Positions 9,129-18,078 of a stretch of DNA of 64,000 nt are shown here, piece after piece. The notes beneath the pieces are model-generated. The model worked only from the letters and a program-made list of their open reading frames with translations, made no database searches and was not told the origin of the DNA. A program made the translations under genes and the position numbers. Positions within the stretch are counted from its first letter, which is position 1. Every line of letters starts with the position of its first letter. This DNA is from Acinetobacter colistiniresistens (GTDB lineage Bacteria; Pseudomonadota; Gammaproteobacteria; Pseudomonadales; Moraxellaceae). The DNA lies in assembly GCF_024582815.1 (NCBI RefSeq), contig NZ_CP102099.1, forward strand, positions 3,162,001-3,226,000. The letters are read 5' to 3'.

Positions 9129-10094
9129 ATGACTACTTCAAATCTCTATACATATCAACCAGATATACTAGGTGAAAATTATCAGCAACTGACCTTAAAT
9201 TTCGCTGATGATTATGATGGAAAAGTTGTTGCTACTTTGGTTCGCAAGAAGGCTGCTGAAGCGACCAAAAAAGCGGTTTTATATATTCATGGTTTTGCAG
9301 ACTATTTTTTCCAAAAAGAAATGGCTGAACAATTTAATCAGCATGGCTACGATTTTTATGCCCTTGACCTAAGAAAATATGGTCGCTCTCGCCTCCCTCA
9401 CCAAAAATTCTACTATGTGCTGGATTTACGTGAATACGATGCCGAAATCAGCAAAGCACTGGAAATTATCGGGCAAGAGAATCACAATCAAGTACTACTA
9501 GCTGGTCATTCAACAGGCGGTCTAATTGCCACCTTATATGCGGCACATTATCCAGATCATCGCTTAATCAAAGCAGTCTGGAACAATAGTCCATTCTATG
9601 ATTTCTATAAAAGTGTGCTTGAGAAAAAAGTGGGCATTCCACTCTTGAGTAAAGTAGGTAAACGCCTACCGAATGGTAAATTTCCAAGCGGTCTAAATCA
9701 ATGGTATACCCCAAGCTTACATAAAAATTTTTATGGTGAGTGGGATTTCAACCTCGATTGGAAACCGAAAAGCATGCCTTTTGTGCACTTGTCTTTTGTC
9801 ACGGCGATTCACGAAGCGCAAAAGGAAATTCATCAAGGCGTGACTTTAAATGTACCGACTTTGATCATGCATTCACATCAATCTAACAATCCAAGAAAAT
9901 GGGGAATCGACGCTCAACAAAGCGATGTGATTCTCGATGTCAAAGACATGACTCAGAATGCCAAGAAAATGAAAGGTGATGTACAAACGCTGTCCATTCA
10001 AAATGGTCTGCATGATTTGGTTTTATCTGCACCGCCTGTGCGTGCACAGGTTTATAAAGATCTGTTTGCTTGGTTAGCAGAAAAAATCCAGTAA
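9129..10094 (+). CDS. Alpha/beta hydrolase, serine aminopeptidase S33 / lysophospholipase-like
   Basis: 321 residues with the alpha/beta-hydrolase layout. The strand-turn YIHGFADYFFQ at about residue 55 gives the oxyanion region. GHSTGG at about 123-128 is the nucleophile elbow with the catalytic Ser, and a conserved HDLVLS near 300 supplies the His. The family includes monoacylglycerol lipases and lysophospholipases; the natural substrate cannot be told from sequence. No signal peptide is evident, so it is probably cytoplasmic. It is divergent from the PIF1-like gene. Confidence 0.8.
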   Translation: MTTSNLYTYQPDILGENYQQLTLNFADDYDGKVVATLVRKKAAEATKKAVLYIHGFADYFFQKEMAEQFNQHGYDFYALDLRKYGRSRLPHQKFYYVLDLREYDAEISKALEIIGQENHNQVLLAGHSTGGLIATLYAAHYPDHRLIKAVWNNSPFYDFYKSVLEKKVGIPLLSKVGKRLPNGKFPSGLNQWYTPSLHKNFYGEWDFNLDWKPKSMPFVHLSFVTAIHEAQKEIHQGVTLNVPTLIMHSHQSNNPRKWGIDAQQSDVILDVKDMTQNAKKMKGDVQTLSIQNGLHDLVLSAPPVRAQVYKDLFAWLAEKIQ

Positions 10095-10124
10095 TACTGA
10101 CGCCCCTTTTAAATATCTGAATGC

Positions 10125-11303
10125 TCAGTGGTCTTGGTACTTACTGAGCATATTTTTAGCAGGATGCGAAGCTGGCAGTAACTCCAGTAAACGTTCAGCG
10201 GCATCAATTGCTTCAGGCGAATAGGCCAAATGCTTTAATAAAGCGTCACTGCCCTGTGTCTGAAAAATGGCATGACTCAAACGGGATTCCAAGCCATCTC
10301 GCCATGCACATAAAAATGGACTTTCGGTTTTCGCTAAGAAAATACCGGTATAGCCTTGCAGTGCGGTACTGATATAACCGGCATCCAAGGCTTGCTCAAG
10401 TTGCAAGAAATCTGCCTCGACGGCAACGTTGAGACGATAAGGTCGTGAGCCGAGCGCATCGCCTAAACGGTCTCTCAAATGCGACATCTCTGCTTTTAAT
10501 GTCCCAAGACTGACTTTGCGTTCCCCATACAACGCCTGATGTAAATTCTCTAAATTCAATCCCTGCGGGCACAAGGCTAAAATCACCAGAATTTCAATTT
10601 GTCTTGGGGTTAAAGTCAAATTCTGCCCGTTCAGCAAGACCTGTGCCGTATTAAAGGTACGTAAATACAATTGTTGCTGCTGTAATTGCTGTACTGCCAT
10701 TTGCAAAATTGCGGCACAACGCTCGACGGCCAATAACCCTAAACTATTGTGGTGTTCCCATGTGGTGGATAAATCCACCACACCTAAAAGCTGCTTGGAA
10801 TAAGGGTCAATAATCGGCGCAGCGTAACAAACCCAATCATGTACCGACGCCATATAGTGTTCATTGGAAAATACACAACTGGATTTACGGGTCTTGAGTG
10901 AAAGCGCCAAGGCATTGGTGCCAACCAGTTCTTCCTGCCATTGCCCACCTGCAACAAAGTGAACCTGTTCAGCCGCATTGCGCATTTGGGTACAGGATGC
11001 TGTCCAAATAATAGTACTGCCGACATCGCCGACCGCAAGCACCATTGAAGACTGTTCTGCTACATGCTTGAGGTCTTGTTGGCAAACCTGTAATGCCAAA
11101 GCCAAAGAACCTGTTTGAGTCGAAACTTGATTGAGCAAAGGCGCAGCTAAACGTTCTTTAGGAATATCAGCGAGTGTAGAACGCTCCCATGAACTGGCGA
11201 TACTCTGTTCCATTTTTTCAGCATGTTGCGGGTTGAGGCTGCTTTGCGTCCTCAGTTGTTCAACCTGCTTGCGCTGTTGCAATAATTCCTTTTTTGTATG
11301 CAT
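10125..11303 (-). CDS. GAF-domain transcriptional regulator next to ethanolamine genes
   Basis: 392 residues. The first 220 resemble the sensor half of AcoR-type activators: IASSWERS near the start, then a GAF domain with STIIWTAS, ELVGTNALAL and YAAPIIDPYSKQLLGVVDLS. Such regulators would normally continue into a sigma-54 AAA+ domain, but no Walker motifs or GAFTGA loop are present. Instead residues about 225-310 look like a winged helix (LTLTPRQIEILVIL, GTLKAEMSHLRDRLG, PYRLNV), as in OmpR/BTAD-type DNA-binding domains. It is divergent from the aldehyde dehydrogenase gene and probably controls it, perhaps sensing acetaldehyde or ethanolamine. That role is inferred from position. Confidence 0.75.
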   Translation of the reverse strand: MHTKKELLQQRKQVEQLRTQSSLNPQHAEKMEQSIASSWERSTLADIPKERLAAPLLNQVSTQTGSLALALQVCQQDLKHVAEQSSMVLAVGDVGSTIIWTASCTQMRNAAEQVHFVAGGQWQEELVGTNALALSLKTRKSSCVFSNEHYMASVHDWVCYAAPIIDPYSKQLLGVVDLSTTWEHHNSLGLLAVERCAAILQMAVQQLQQQQLYLRTFNTAQVLLNGQNLTLTPRQIEILVILALCPQGLNLENLHQALYGERKVSLGTLKAEMSHLRDRLGDALGSRPYRLNVAVEADFLQLEQALDAGYISTALQGYTGIFLAKTESPFLCAWRDGLESRLSHAIFQTQGSDALLKHLAYSPEAIDAAERLLELLPASHPAKNMLSKYQDH

Positions 11304-11332
11304 TTGTAATTCCCTACATCCTTGACATGCAA

Positions 11333-11354
11333 TTCCAACCTTTTTCCAACCTTT
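11333..11354. promoter_or_regulatory. Two back-to-back copies of an 11-bp sequence
   Basis: TTCCAACCTTT occurs twice with no gap, in the 127-bp divergent region between the GAF regulator and the aldehyde dehydrogenase. An 11-bp repeat places both copies on nearly the same face of the helix, which suits tandem binding by a winged-helix regulator. It is a candidate operator, with no direct proof. Confidence 0.4.
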
Positions 11355-11430
11355 AGCGCGATATGTTCAGTGTTAATAACCTACTGGGTACTTTATTTAA
11401 AAATATCAAAACACATAAAGGAGTATGTAT

Positions 11431-12942
11431 ATGCGCTATGTTGATCCCAATCAATCTGGTTCAAAAATCCATTTCAAAGACCAGTATGAAAACTTTATTG
11501 GTGGGCAATGGGTTGCGCCAGTCAAAGGAGTTTACTTTGACAATATTTCCCCTGTCGATGGCAAAAGTTTTACTCGTATTCCTCGCTCCAGTGCCGAAGA
11601 TATTGAACTGGCACTGGATGCTGCCCATAAAGCCAAGCAGGAATGGAACAAATCCTCTCCAACCACGCGTTCTAATTTATTGCTTAAAATTGCTGACCGA
11701 ATGGAAGCCAATTTGGAAATGTTGGCGGTTGCTGAAACCTGGGATAACGGTAAGCCAGTCCGCGAAACACTGGCGGCAGATATCCCGTTAGCCATTGACC
11801 ATTTCCGTTATTTTGCTGGCTGTATTCGTGCTCAGGAAGGTGGCATCTCCGAAATTGATGAAGATACCATCGCCTACCACTTTCATGAGCCACTCGGTGT
11901 GGTGGGGCAAATCATCCCGTGGAACTTCCCGATCTTGATGGCGGCATGGAAACTGGCCCCAGCATTGGCTGCGGGGAACTGTGTGGTGATTAAACCTGCG
12001 GAGCAAACCCCAGTTGGTATTTTATTGGTGGCGGAACTGATACAGGATCTCCTACCAGCAGGTGTCCTCAATATCGTCAATGGTTACGGCGCCGAAGTGG
12101 GCCGACCACTGGCCACCAGTCCACGCATTGCCAAAATTGCGTTTACCGGTTCAACCCAAGTTGGGCAATTGATCATGCAATATGCCACTGAAAACATTAT
12201 TCCTGTGACATTGGAACTCGGCGGAAAATCACCGAATGTATTCTTTGCCGATGTGATGGATCATGACGATGATTTTCTTGATAAAACCCTTGAAGGTTTT
12301 GCCATGTTTGCGCTGAATCAAGGTGAAGTCTGCACCTGCCCATCTCGTGCCTTGATTCAGGAAAGTATCGCCGATCAATTTATGGAAAAAGCCATCGAAC
12401 GGGTCAAGCGCATCAAACTTGGACATCCACTCGATACCGACACCATGGTCGGTGCACAAGCCTCCTTAGAACAACAAGAGAAAATCCTGCGTTGTATCGA
12501 TACAGGCCGACAAGAAGGTGCCGAGGTACTTTTGGGTGGCCATGGTCGCCAAGAAGTCGGCAATGGTTATTACATCGAACCGACCATCTTTAAGGGCCAC
12601 AACCAGATGCAAGTGTTTCAGGAAGAGATCTTTGGCCCTGTGCTATCGGTAACTACATTTAAGGACTTTGATGAAGCCATTCAGATCGCCAATGACACCA
12701 TGTATGGCTTAGGTGCTGGGGTCTGGTCACGTTCAACCCATACCGCCTATCGGGCTGGTCGTGCCATTGAGGCGGGTCGAGTTTGGACCAATTGTTATCA
12801 CATCTACCCAGCTCATGCTGCATTTGGGGGCTATAAAAAGTCTGGGGTTGGCCGTGAAAACCATAAAATGATGCTCGATCATTATCAACAAACCAAAAAC
12901 TTGTTGGTGAGTTATTCAACCAAAGCCATGGGCTTTTTCTAG
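11431..12942 (+). CDS. NAD-dependent aldehyde dehydrogenase (acetaldehyde dehydrogenase, ExaC/AcoD type)
   Basis: 503 residues. The start was set at 11431 because AAAGGAG lies seven bases before it; the in-frame ATG at 11425 is too close to that site. It has the aldehyde dehydrogenase landmarks: IIPWNFPI and [11 protein letters not shown] in the cofactor domain, FTGSTQVG, the catalytic Glu in LELGGKSPN near residue 265, and the catalytic Cys in [10 protein letters not shown] near 304. It most resembles the acetaldehyde-oxidising ExaC/AcoD enzymes. Lying before the permease and ethanolamine ammonia-lyase genes, it should oxidise the acetaldehyde they release to acetate with NAD. Confidence 0.9.
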   Translation: MRYVDPNQSGSKIHFKDQYENFIGGQWVAPVKGVYFDNISPVDGKSFTRIPRSSAEDIELALDAAHKAKQEWNKSSPTTRSNLLLKIADRMEANLEMLAVAETWDNGKPVRETLAADIPLAIDHFRYFAGCIRAQEGGISEIDEDTIAYHFHEPLGVVGQIIPWNFPILMAAWKLAPALAAGNCVVIKPAEQTPVGILLVAELIQDLLPAGVLNIVNGYGAEVGRPLATSPRIAKIAFTGSTQVGQLIMQYATENIIPVTLELGGKSPNVFFADVMDHDDDFLDKTLEGFAMFALNQGEVCTCPSRALIQESIADQFMEKAIERVKRIKLGHPLDTDTMVGAQASLEQQEKILRCIDTGRQEGAEVLLGGHGRQEVGNGYYIEPTIFKGHNQMQVFQEEIFGPVLSVTTFKDFDEAIQIANDTMYGLGAGVWSRSTHTAYRAGRAIEAGRVWTNCYHIYPAHAAFGGYKKSGVGRENHKMMLDHYQQTKNLLVSYSTKAMGFF

Positions 12943-12963
12943 GCGATTCAAATCGGTTTGCTG

Positions 12964-13005
12964 ACCGGTATAAGCCTTATCTTTAAAGACTTATACCGGT
13001 TTTAA
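12964..13005 (+). terminator. Hairpin terminator after the aldehyde dehydrogenase gene
   Basis: ACCGGTATAAG pairs perfectly with CTTATACCGGT after a 15-base loop and is followed by a short T run. It separates the dehydrogenase from the permease operon, implying that the downstream genes also have their own promoter. Confidence 0.7.
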
Positions 13006-13084
13006 ATCGGCAGCTGTTGGTTTATAAACAAAACCTCTATTTTTCACTCAAACTGAATCACCAAAGCAAATAAAAATTAAATTT

Positions 13085-13100
13085 TGGCACAAGATGTGCA
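13085..13100 (+). promoter_or_regulatory. Candidate sigma-54 (-24/-12) promoter for the permease-eutBC genes
   Basis: TGGCAC, five bases, then TGCA: the GG and GC dinucleotides are exactly ten bases apart as sigma-54 requires, and the -24 half matches the consensus well. It lies 54 bases before the permease start. The same stretch contains small palindromes (GCACA-AGA-TGTGC and GATGT-GCA-ACATC), so a protein-binding site is an alternative reading. Confidence 0.45.
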
Positions 13101-13153
13101 ACATCGGCATTGCTTTTGCATCTTGCTGATGAGAACCATACACGGAGCTTTGT

Positions 13154-14584
13154 ATGAACAATCAAGAACCACTTTCTGTACTTTCAGCATCGACAACCTC
13201 TTCCGAAGATTATTTTGCCCAGAGAAAACTTAAACAAGGTGCCGTGGGCTGGTTATTGCTGATCGGTCTAGGTGTCGCCTATGTTATTTCAGGTGATTTT
13301 GCTGGCTGGAATTTCGGTATTGCACAAGGCGGTTGGGGTGGCATGTTTGTTGCCACCGCAGTCGTTGCCGTGATGTATCTGTGCCTATGCCTTGCCATGT
13401 CCGAAATGGCGACCATGCTGCCAACAGCAGGTGGCGGTTATAGTTTTGCCCGTATCGCATTTGGCCCACTCGGTGGCTATTTAACAGGTACCGCAATTCT
13501 GATTGAATATGCGATTGCTCCTGCCGCTATCGCGACCTTCATTGGGGCCTATTGTGAATCGTTATTCGGTATAGGTGGCTGGCAGGTTTATTTAGCCTGT
13601 TATCTCATTTTTATGGGCATCCACCTGAAAGGTGCAGGTGAAGCGCTTAAAATTATGTTTGCCATCACCTTAGTTGCGGCAATCGCACTGGCTGTTTTTA
13701 TTGTTGCGATGTTGCCGCATTTTAATTCGCAAAATCTGTTTGATATTGCTGCGGGGCAACAATTTGGCGCAAGCCACTTTTTACCTTATGGCTATTTAGG
13801 TATTTGGGCCGCTGTTCCCTATGCGATCTGGTTTTTCTTGGCTGTTGAAGGTGTACCCTTAGCCGCAGAAGAAGCCAAAGATCCTGCCAAATCACTGCCA
13901 CGCGGATTGATTGGTGCCATGCTGATTTTAACCGCCTTTGCCCTATTAATTCTATTTTTAGGCGCAGGTGCAGCAGGTGCCAGTACCTTGCAACACTCCA
14001 GTGCGCCTTTGGTCGATGCCCTTGTCAAAGTCTATGGACAAGGTACTTGGTTGGCCAACTTTGTTAATTTTGTCGGTCTTGCTGGGCTCATCGCCAGTTT
14101 CTTTTCAATTATCTATGCGTATTCACGTCAAATTTTCGCCCTCTCCCGTGCTGGCTATTTACCTACCTCGCTGTCATTAACCAATAAAAATCACGCCCCT
14201 TATTTAGCCATCATTATTCCCGGCATAATCGGATTCTTGTTGTCCTTAACTAAAGAAGGTGACCTACTGATTTTAATTGCAGTCTTCGGTGCAACCATTT
14301 CTTATGTATTGATGATGCTCTCGCATATTAAACTGCGCGTATCTCGACCTTTAATGCACCGTCCCTATAAAACACCTGGCGGTATTTTCACTTCAAGTAT
14401 TGCCTTGATTCTGGCAGCGATTGCAGTTGTCGCAGGGTTTCTAGTCAATCCTAAAGTGTGGTGTATTGCAGCAGGCATTTATATAGTCTTTATTGCTTAT
14501 TTTATATTTTATAGCCGTCATCAACTCATCCAAGGAACGCCAGAAGAAGAATTTGCACAGATCACCGCAGATGAAAAGCAATAA
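13154..14584 (+). CDS. eat: Ethanolamine permease (APC family)
   Basis: 476 residues with about twelve hydrophobic segments. The region GWLLLIGLGVAYVISGDFAGWN at about residues 33-54 and the conserved EMATMLPTAGGGYSFAR loop are characteristic of the ethanolamine permease branch of the amino acid-polyamine-organocation family. An EGVPLAAEEAKDP loop occurs at about 236-248. It imports ethanolamine through the inner membrane. It sits 23 bases before eutB, in the same direction, so transport and the first catabolic step are probably co-transcribed. Confidence 0.9.
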   Translation: MNNQEPLSVLSASTTSSEDYFAQRKLKQGAVGWLLLIGLGVAYVISGDFAGWNFGIAQGGWGGMFVATAVVAVMYLCLCLAMSEMATMLPTAGGGYSFARIAFGPLGGYLTGTAILIEYAIAPAAIATFIGAYCESLFGIGGWQVYLACYLIFMGIHLKGAGEALKIMFAITLVAAIALAVFIVAMLPHFNSQNLFDIAAGQQFGASHFLPYGYLGIWAAVPYAIWFFLAVEGVPLAAEEAKDPAKSLPRGLIGAMLILTAFALLILFLGAGAAGASTLQHSSAPLVDALVKVYGQGTWLANFVNFVGLAGLIASFFSIIYAYSRQIFALSRAGYLPTSLSLTNKNHAPYLAIIIPGIIGFLLSLTKEGDLLILIAVFGATISYVLMMLSHIKLRVSRPLMHRPYKTPGGIFTSSIALILAAIAVVAGFLVNPKVWCIAAGIYIVFIAYFIFYSRHQLIQGTPEEEFAQITADEKQ

Positions 14585-14607
14585 TCAGGAAGATTAAGGA
14601 GAAGCGC

Positions 14608-15993
14608 ATGCGTTACCGTCAAATCGTGGCCCAACAACACTATCAATTTGCTGATCTTAAAACCTTGATGGCAAAAGCCACCCCTTTACGTTCTGGCGAT
14701 CAACTGGCAGGTGTTGCGGCACAGGATGCAACTGAACGAGTTGCAGCACAAATCACCCTGGCAGATGTGCCTTTAAAAAACTTTTTAAATGAAACCGTGG
14801 TCGATTACGAAAGCGATGAAATTACCCGTCTGATTATTGATGAACATCGCGCTGATCTGTTTGCGCCGATTGCGCATTTTACGGTTGGCGATTTCCGTAA
14901 TTGGTTGCTCAGCGAGGATGCTACCACCGAAAAACTGCAACAGCTTGCAGCAGGATTAACCCCTGAAATGGTTGCCGCTGTGAGTAAAATCATGCGCAAT
15001 CAAGATCTGATTTATGTCGCAAGCAAATGTGAGGTCATTACCCAATTTCGCAATACCATCGGTTTAAAAGGACATTTATCCACGCGTTTACAACCCAATC
15101 ATCCGACCGATGATGTACTGGGTATTTCCGCCAGTATTTTGGATGGTTTAATGTATGGCAATGGAGATGCCGTGATCGGAATTAATCCTGCAACTGACAA
15201 TCTGCATAATTTATCTGAACTGTTAAAACTGATCGATCATGTCATTCAGGAATATCAAATCCCGACCCAGTCTTGCGTTCTGACCCATATCAGTTCAGGC
15301 ATTCAACTGGCAGAAAAAAATGTTCCAATTGACCTGATGTTTCAATCCATCGCAGGCACACAGAAAGCCAATGAAGGTTTCGGTATTTCGCTTGCCATGC
15401 TGCAAGAAGGCTATGAAGCGACGCTGGCTTTAAACCGAGGTACGCTTGGCAACAATGTGATGTACTTTGAAACAGGTCAAGGCAGCGCCCTATCCAGCAA
15501 TGCGCATCATGGCGTTGATCAGCAGACCATTGAAGCGCGCGCCTATGCAGTGGCACGCAAATACAATCCCTTATTGGTCAATACCGTGGTCGGTTTCATT
15601 GGCCCTGAATATCTCTATGATGGCAAACAAATTATCCGGGCAGGTCTGGAAGATCATTTCTGTGGCAAACTGCTCGGTCTGCCAATGGGCTGTGATATTT
15701 GCTATACCAATCATGCCGATGCCGACCAAAACGATATGGATGTGCTGCTGACCCTATTTGGTACAGCAGGCATTAATTTTATTATGGGCATTCCGGGTTC
15801 AGATGATGTGATGCTGAATTATCAAACCACTTCCTTTCATGATGCACTTTATCTCAGACAATTACTCGGACTACAGCCTGCGCCTGAGTTTGCATCTTGG
15901 TTAGAACAGCAAGGTATTTTAAAACAGCAACAACAGCATATTCATTGGGCAAAACAGATGCCTGCTCAATTCTCTAGATTATTGATGCATTGA
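14608..15993 (+). CDS. eutB: Ethanolamine ammonia-lyase large subunit
   Basis: 461 residues, the usual size for EutB. With EutC it forms the adenosylcobalamin-dependent enzyme that converts ethanolamine to acetaldehyde and ammonia. Recognisable stretches include DEITRLIIDEH, RLQPNHPTDD, DAVIGINPATDN, FETGQGSALSSNAH and GLPMGCDICYTNHADADQND, all typical of the TIM-barrel catalytic subunit. AAGGAG precedes the ATG. No eutA reactivase or shell-protein gene accompanies it. Confidence 0.95.
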   Translation: MRYRQIVAQQHYQFADLKTLMAKATPLRSGDQLAGVAAQDATERVAAQITLADVPLKNFLNETVVDYESDEITRLIIDEHRADLFAPIAHFTVGDFRNWLLSEDATTEKLQQLAAGLTPEMVAAVSKIMRNQDLIYVASKCEVITQFRNTIGLKGHLSTRLQPNHPTDDVLGISASILDGLMYGNGDAVIGINPATDNLHNLSELLKLIDHVIQEYQIPTQSCVLTHISSGIQLAEKNVPIDLMFQSIAGTQKANEGFGISLAMLQEGYEATLALNRGTLGNNVMYFETGQGSALSSNAHHGVDQQTIEARAYAVARKYNPLLVNTVVGFIGPEYLYDGKQIIRAGLEDHFCGKLLGLPMGCDICYTNHADADQNDMDVLLTLFGTAGINFIMGIPGSDDVMLNYQTTSFHDALYLRQLLGLQPAPEFASWLEQQGILKQQQQHIHWAKQMPAQFSRLLMH

Positions 15994-16003
15994 GGAGAGT
16001 TTG

Positions 16004-16816
16004 ATGAAACTTTCAAAAGACATTCAATTTCCAGCCCAAACACATCACGACCAATGGGAAACCCTGAAACAGTTTACTGATGCGCGGATTGCCATTGGGC
16101 GCACAGGTTGCAGCATCCCAACCCGCGCTTTACTGGATTTTCAACTCAGCCATGCTCAGGCTAAAGATGCGGTTTTCCAGTGCTTAAATGTTGAATTACT
16201 CACTGAGCAATTACAACAATTGGGGCTTAATCCTATCCATGTACAAAGTCAGGCAGAACATAAAGAGCTGTATTTGAAGCGGCCTGATTTAGGACGATTA
16301 CTTTCAACCGATTCGACGCAACAGCTTCAGCAGATGCAACAAGATCAGCAGGATTATGATGTCTGCATCGTGATTGGTGATGGTTTATCGGCTCGCGCCA
16401 TTGAAGAAAATGCGCTGCCTTTCATACAGGCACTGATCCAACCTTTTGCAGAACAACAGTGGTCTTTAGCGCCTATTGTGATTGCTACAGGCAGTCGTGT
16501 TGCGTTGGGTGATGAAATTGCTGAAATTTTTCAGGCACGTATGTTGATTATGCTGATTGGTGAGCGTCCTGGTCTCAGTTCGCCTGACAGCATGGGCCTC
16601 TATTACACATTCGATGCCTTCAGTGGCTGCCTGGATTCGCAACGCAACTGTATTTCCAATATTCGTCCCGCAGGATTAAGTATTCCGATTGCTACCCAAC
16701 GCTTACTGGCCTTAATGCATAACTCCAAACGGCTGGGGCTGTCTGGCGTTGATTTAAAGGATGAACATGTGGTACCAGTAGTTGAGGAACATCATCAACG
16801 CAAATTGCTTTTTTAA
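16004..16816 (+). CDS. eutC: Ethanolamine ammonia-lyase small subunit
   Basis: 270 residues from the ATG at 16004, which has GAGGAG six bases upstream; a TTG at 16001 is a poorer choice. The start of the protein has the family's TDARIAIGRTGCSIPTRALLDFQL, followed later by VCIVIGDGLSARAIEENALPF and LIGERPGLSSPDSMGLYYT. EutC helps bind adenosylcobalamin. It starts ten bases after the eutB stop and completes the ethanolamine operon. Confidence 0.95.
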   Translation: MKLSKDIQFPAQTHHDQWETLKQFTDARIAIGRTGCSIPTRALLDFQLSHAQAKDAVFQCLNVELLTEQLQQLGLNPIHVQSQAEHKELYLKRPDLGRLLSTDSTQQLQQMQQDQQDYDVCIVIGDGLSARAIEENALPFIQALIQPFAEQQWSLAPIVIATGSRVALGDEIAEIFQARMLIMLIGERPGLSSPDSMGLYYTFDAFSGCLDSQRNCISNIRPAGLSIPIATQRLLALMHNSKRLGLSGVDLKDEHVVPVVEEHHQRKLLF

Positions 16817-16932
16817 CGATACAACACTTGGTCAGCCTTATTTTCAGTACTGTCCAAAGTACATAAGATCAAGACATCGATCTTAAAAATGATTTAAGAT
16901 ACAAAATAATTTTTATTCATCGGTACTCGGTC

Positions 16933-17640
16933 ATGACCCTCGCCGCTCATCTCAAAACTGTTTGTGCCATTCAACATCTTACTTTTGAAGATCTCGGCTC
17001 TTTAGAAGATGTTTTTTATCAGTTCGGCTTCCGTGTCCGTTATTTCGAAGCGGGTGTCGATGACCTGAGTCCTGCACTAAACTATGAAGGGCTAACGGTA
17101 ATTCTTGGCGGCCCCATCGGCGTCTATGAAACCGAGGACTATCCTTTTCTAGTCAATGAAATTGAAGGCTTAAAACAACGCTTAAAAGCCAACAAGCCGA
17201 CCATTGGCATTTGCTTAGGTGCACAACTCATCGCACATGCATTGGGTGCAAAAGTCTATGCAGGACATCAGAAAGAAATCGGTTGGAGCCAATTGGAAAT
17301 TAAGGCTGTTGAGCAGAGTCCTTTAGCCGCACTGGAAAATGTGGAAGTATTGCACTGGCATGGGGACACTTTTGATTTGCCCCCAAATGCAACTTTATTG
17401 GCAAGTTCTGCAATTTATCCAAATCAGGCCTTTTCTGTTGGCAATAATATTCTCGCCTTACAATTTCATCTTGAGGTGGTTGGGCAAAGTTTTGAGAAAT
17501 GGCTGATTGGACATACCTGTGAAATACGCCATGCAGGTTTATCAATTCCTCAATTAAGACAAGATAATCAGGCCTATGCGGCACAGTTAGAGAATAAAAT
17601 TGCCCAAATTATGAGCCATTTTCTTTCTCATCTAGATTGA
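16933..17640 (+). CDS. Class I glutamine amidotransferase-like protein
   Basis: 235 residues covering one class I glutamine amidotransferase domain, similar to free-standing GMP-synthase-like GATases. GICLGAQLIAHALG at about residues 93-106 holds the nucleophile Cys, and LQFHLEV near 178 supplies the His and Glu of the triad. LILGGP-type 'VILGGPIGVYE' at about 57 is the oxyanion region. There is no synthetase partner domain. Its relation to the ethanolamine genes just upstream is unclear; the 116-base gap suggests separate transcription. Confidence 0.85.
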   Translation: MTLAAHLKTVCAIQHLTFEDLGSLEDVFYQFGFRVRYFEAGVDDLSPALNYEGLTVILGGPIGVYETEDYPFLVNEIEGLKQRLKANKPTIGICLGAQLIAHALGAKVYAGHQKEIGWSQLEIKAVEQSPLAALENVEVLHWHGDTFDLPPNATLLASSAIYPNQAFSVGNNILALQFHLEVVGQSFEKWLIGHTCEIRHAGLSIPQLRQDNQAYAAQLENKIAQIMSHFLSHLD

Positions 17641-17671
17641 GGCTAAAATCTGCATGCCAAACCCGTAATTC

Positions 17672-17706
17672 ATTCTACCGACTCAATAAATTGAGACGGT
17701 AGAAAA
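17672..17706. terminator. Inverted repeat after the amidotransferase-like gene
   Basis: TTCTACCG-A-CTCAAT pairs with ATTGAG-A-CGGTAGAA around a short AA loop, leaving one internal mismatch. It lies about 35 bases after the stop codon. The following bases are mainly A on the plus strand, so it may work better on the minus strand or serve as an mRNA end stabiliser. Confidence 0.4.
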
Positions 17707-17868
17707 ACCTGAAGAAACAAACCTTTAAAAAATAATAATTATTCTTAAAAGAAATAAATATTAAATTTTGATGACTAAAATATTGAAAAAAAGTGTAGTT
17801 AGTTACAATATTTAATGAAATGTATATTAATTAATACAGTACTTAGTTATATTTTTTGAGTCGGGAAA

Positions 17869-17985
17869 ATGGATATTTTAAAGTTTATTAAAAGTTTTCA
17901 TACAGTTAACACTTATCTCATGGCTGCTATTTTTTTATTAATTGCGATGATAATTTACTTTTATCATATTAATCCAACTGCATAG
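17869..17985 (+). CDS. Possible 38-residue single-helix membrane protein
   Basis: The ATG at 17869 opens a frame MDILKFIKSFHTVNTYLMAA... with a 15-residue hydrophobic helix (MAAIFLLIAMIIYFY) and the end HINPTA. A GGGA lies just before the start as a weak ribosome binding site. About 60 bases downstream is a very strong plus-strand terminator, with no other plus-strand gene between the amidotransferase and that terminator, so some transcript ends there. The 228-base AT-rich gap before it could hold its promoter. It may alternatively be a small RNA. Confidence 0.4.
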   Translation: MDILKFIKSFHTVNTYLMAAIFLLIAMIIYFYHINPTA

Positions 17986-18045
17986 AACTTTACTTTAGGT
18001 TTTACGTAACTCAATCATTACAGTTCTACGCAGATCTAAATTGAA

Positions 18046-18076
18046 AGGGCCTAATAAAGTATTAGGCCCTTTTTTT
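18046..18076 (+). terminator. Strong rho-independent terminator
   Basis: AGGGCCTAAT and ATTAGGCCCT pair perfectly around AAAGT and are followed by seven T on the plus strand. It lies between the small open frame and the 3' end of glnS, and can also form in the glnS transcript, though with a poor T run there. Confidence 0.85.
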
Positions 18077-18078
18077 AA

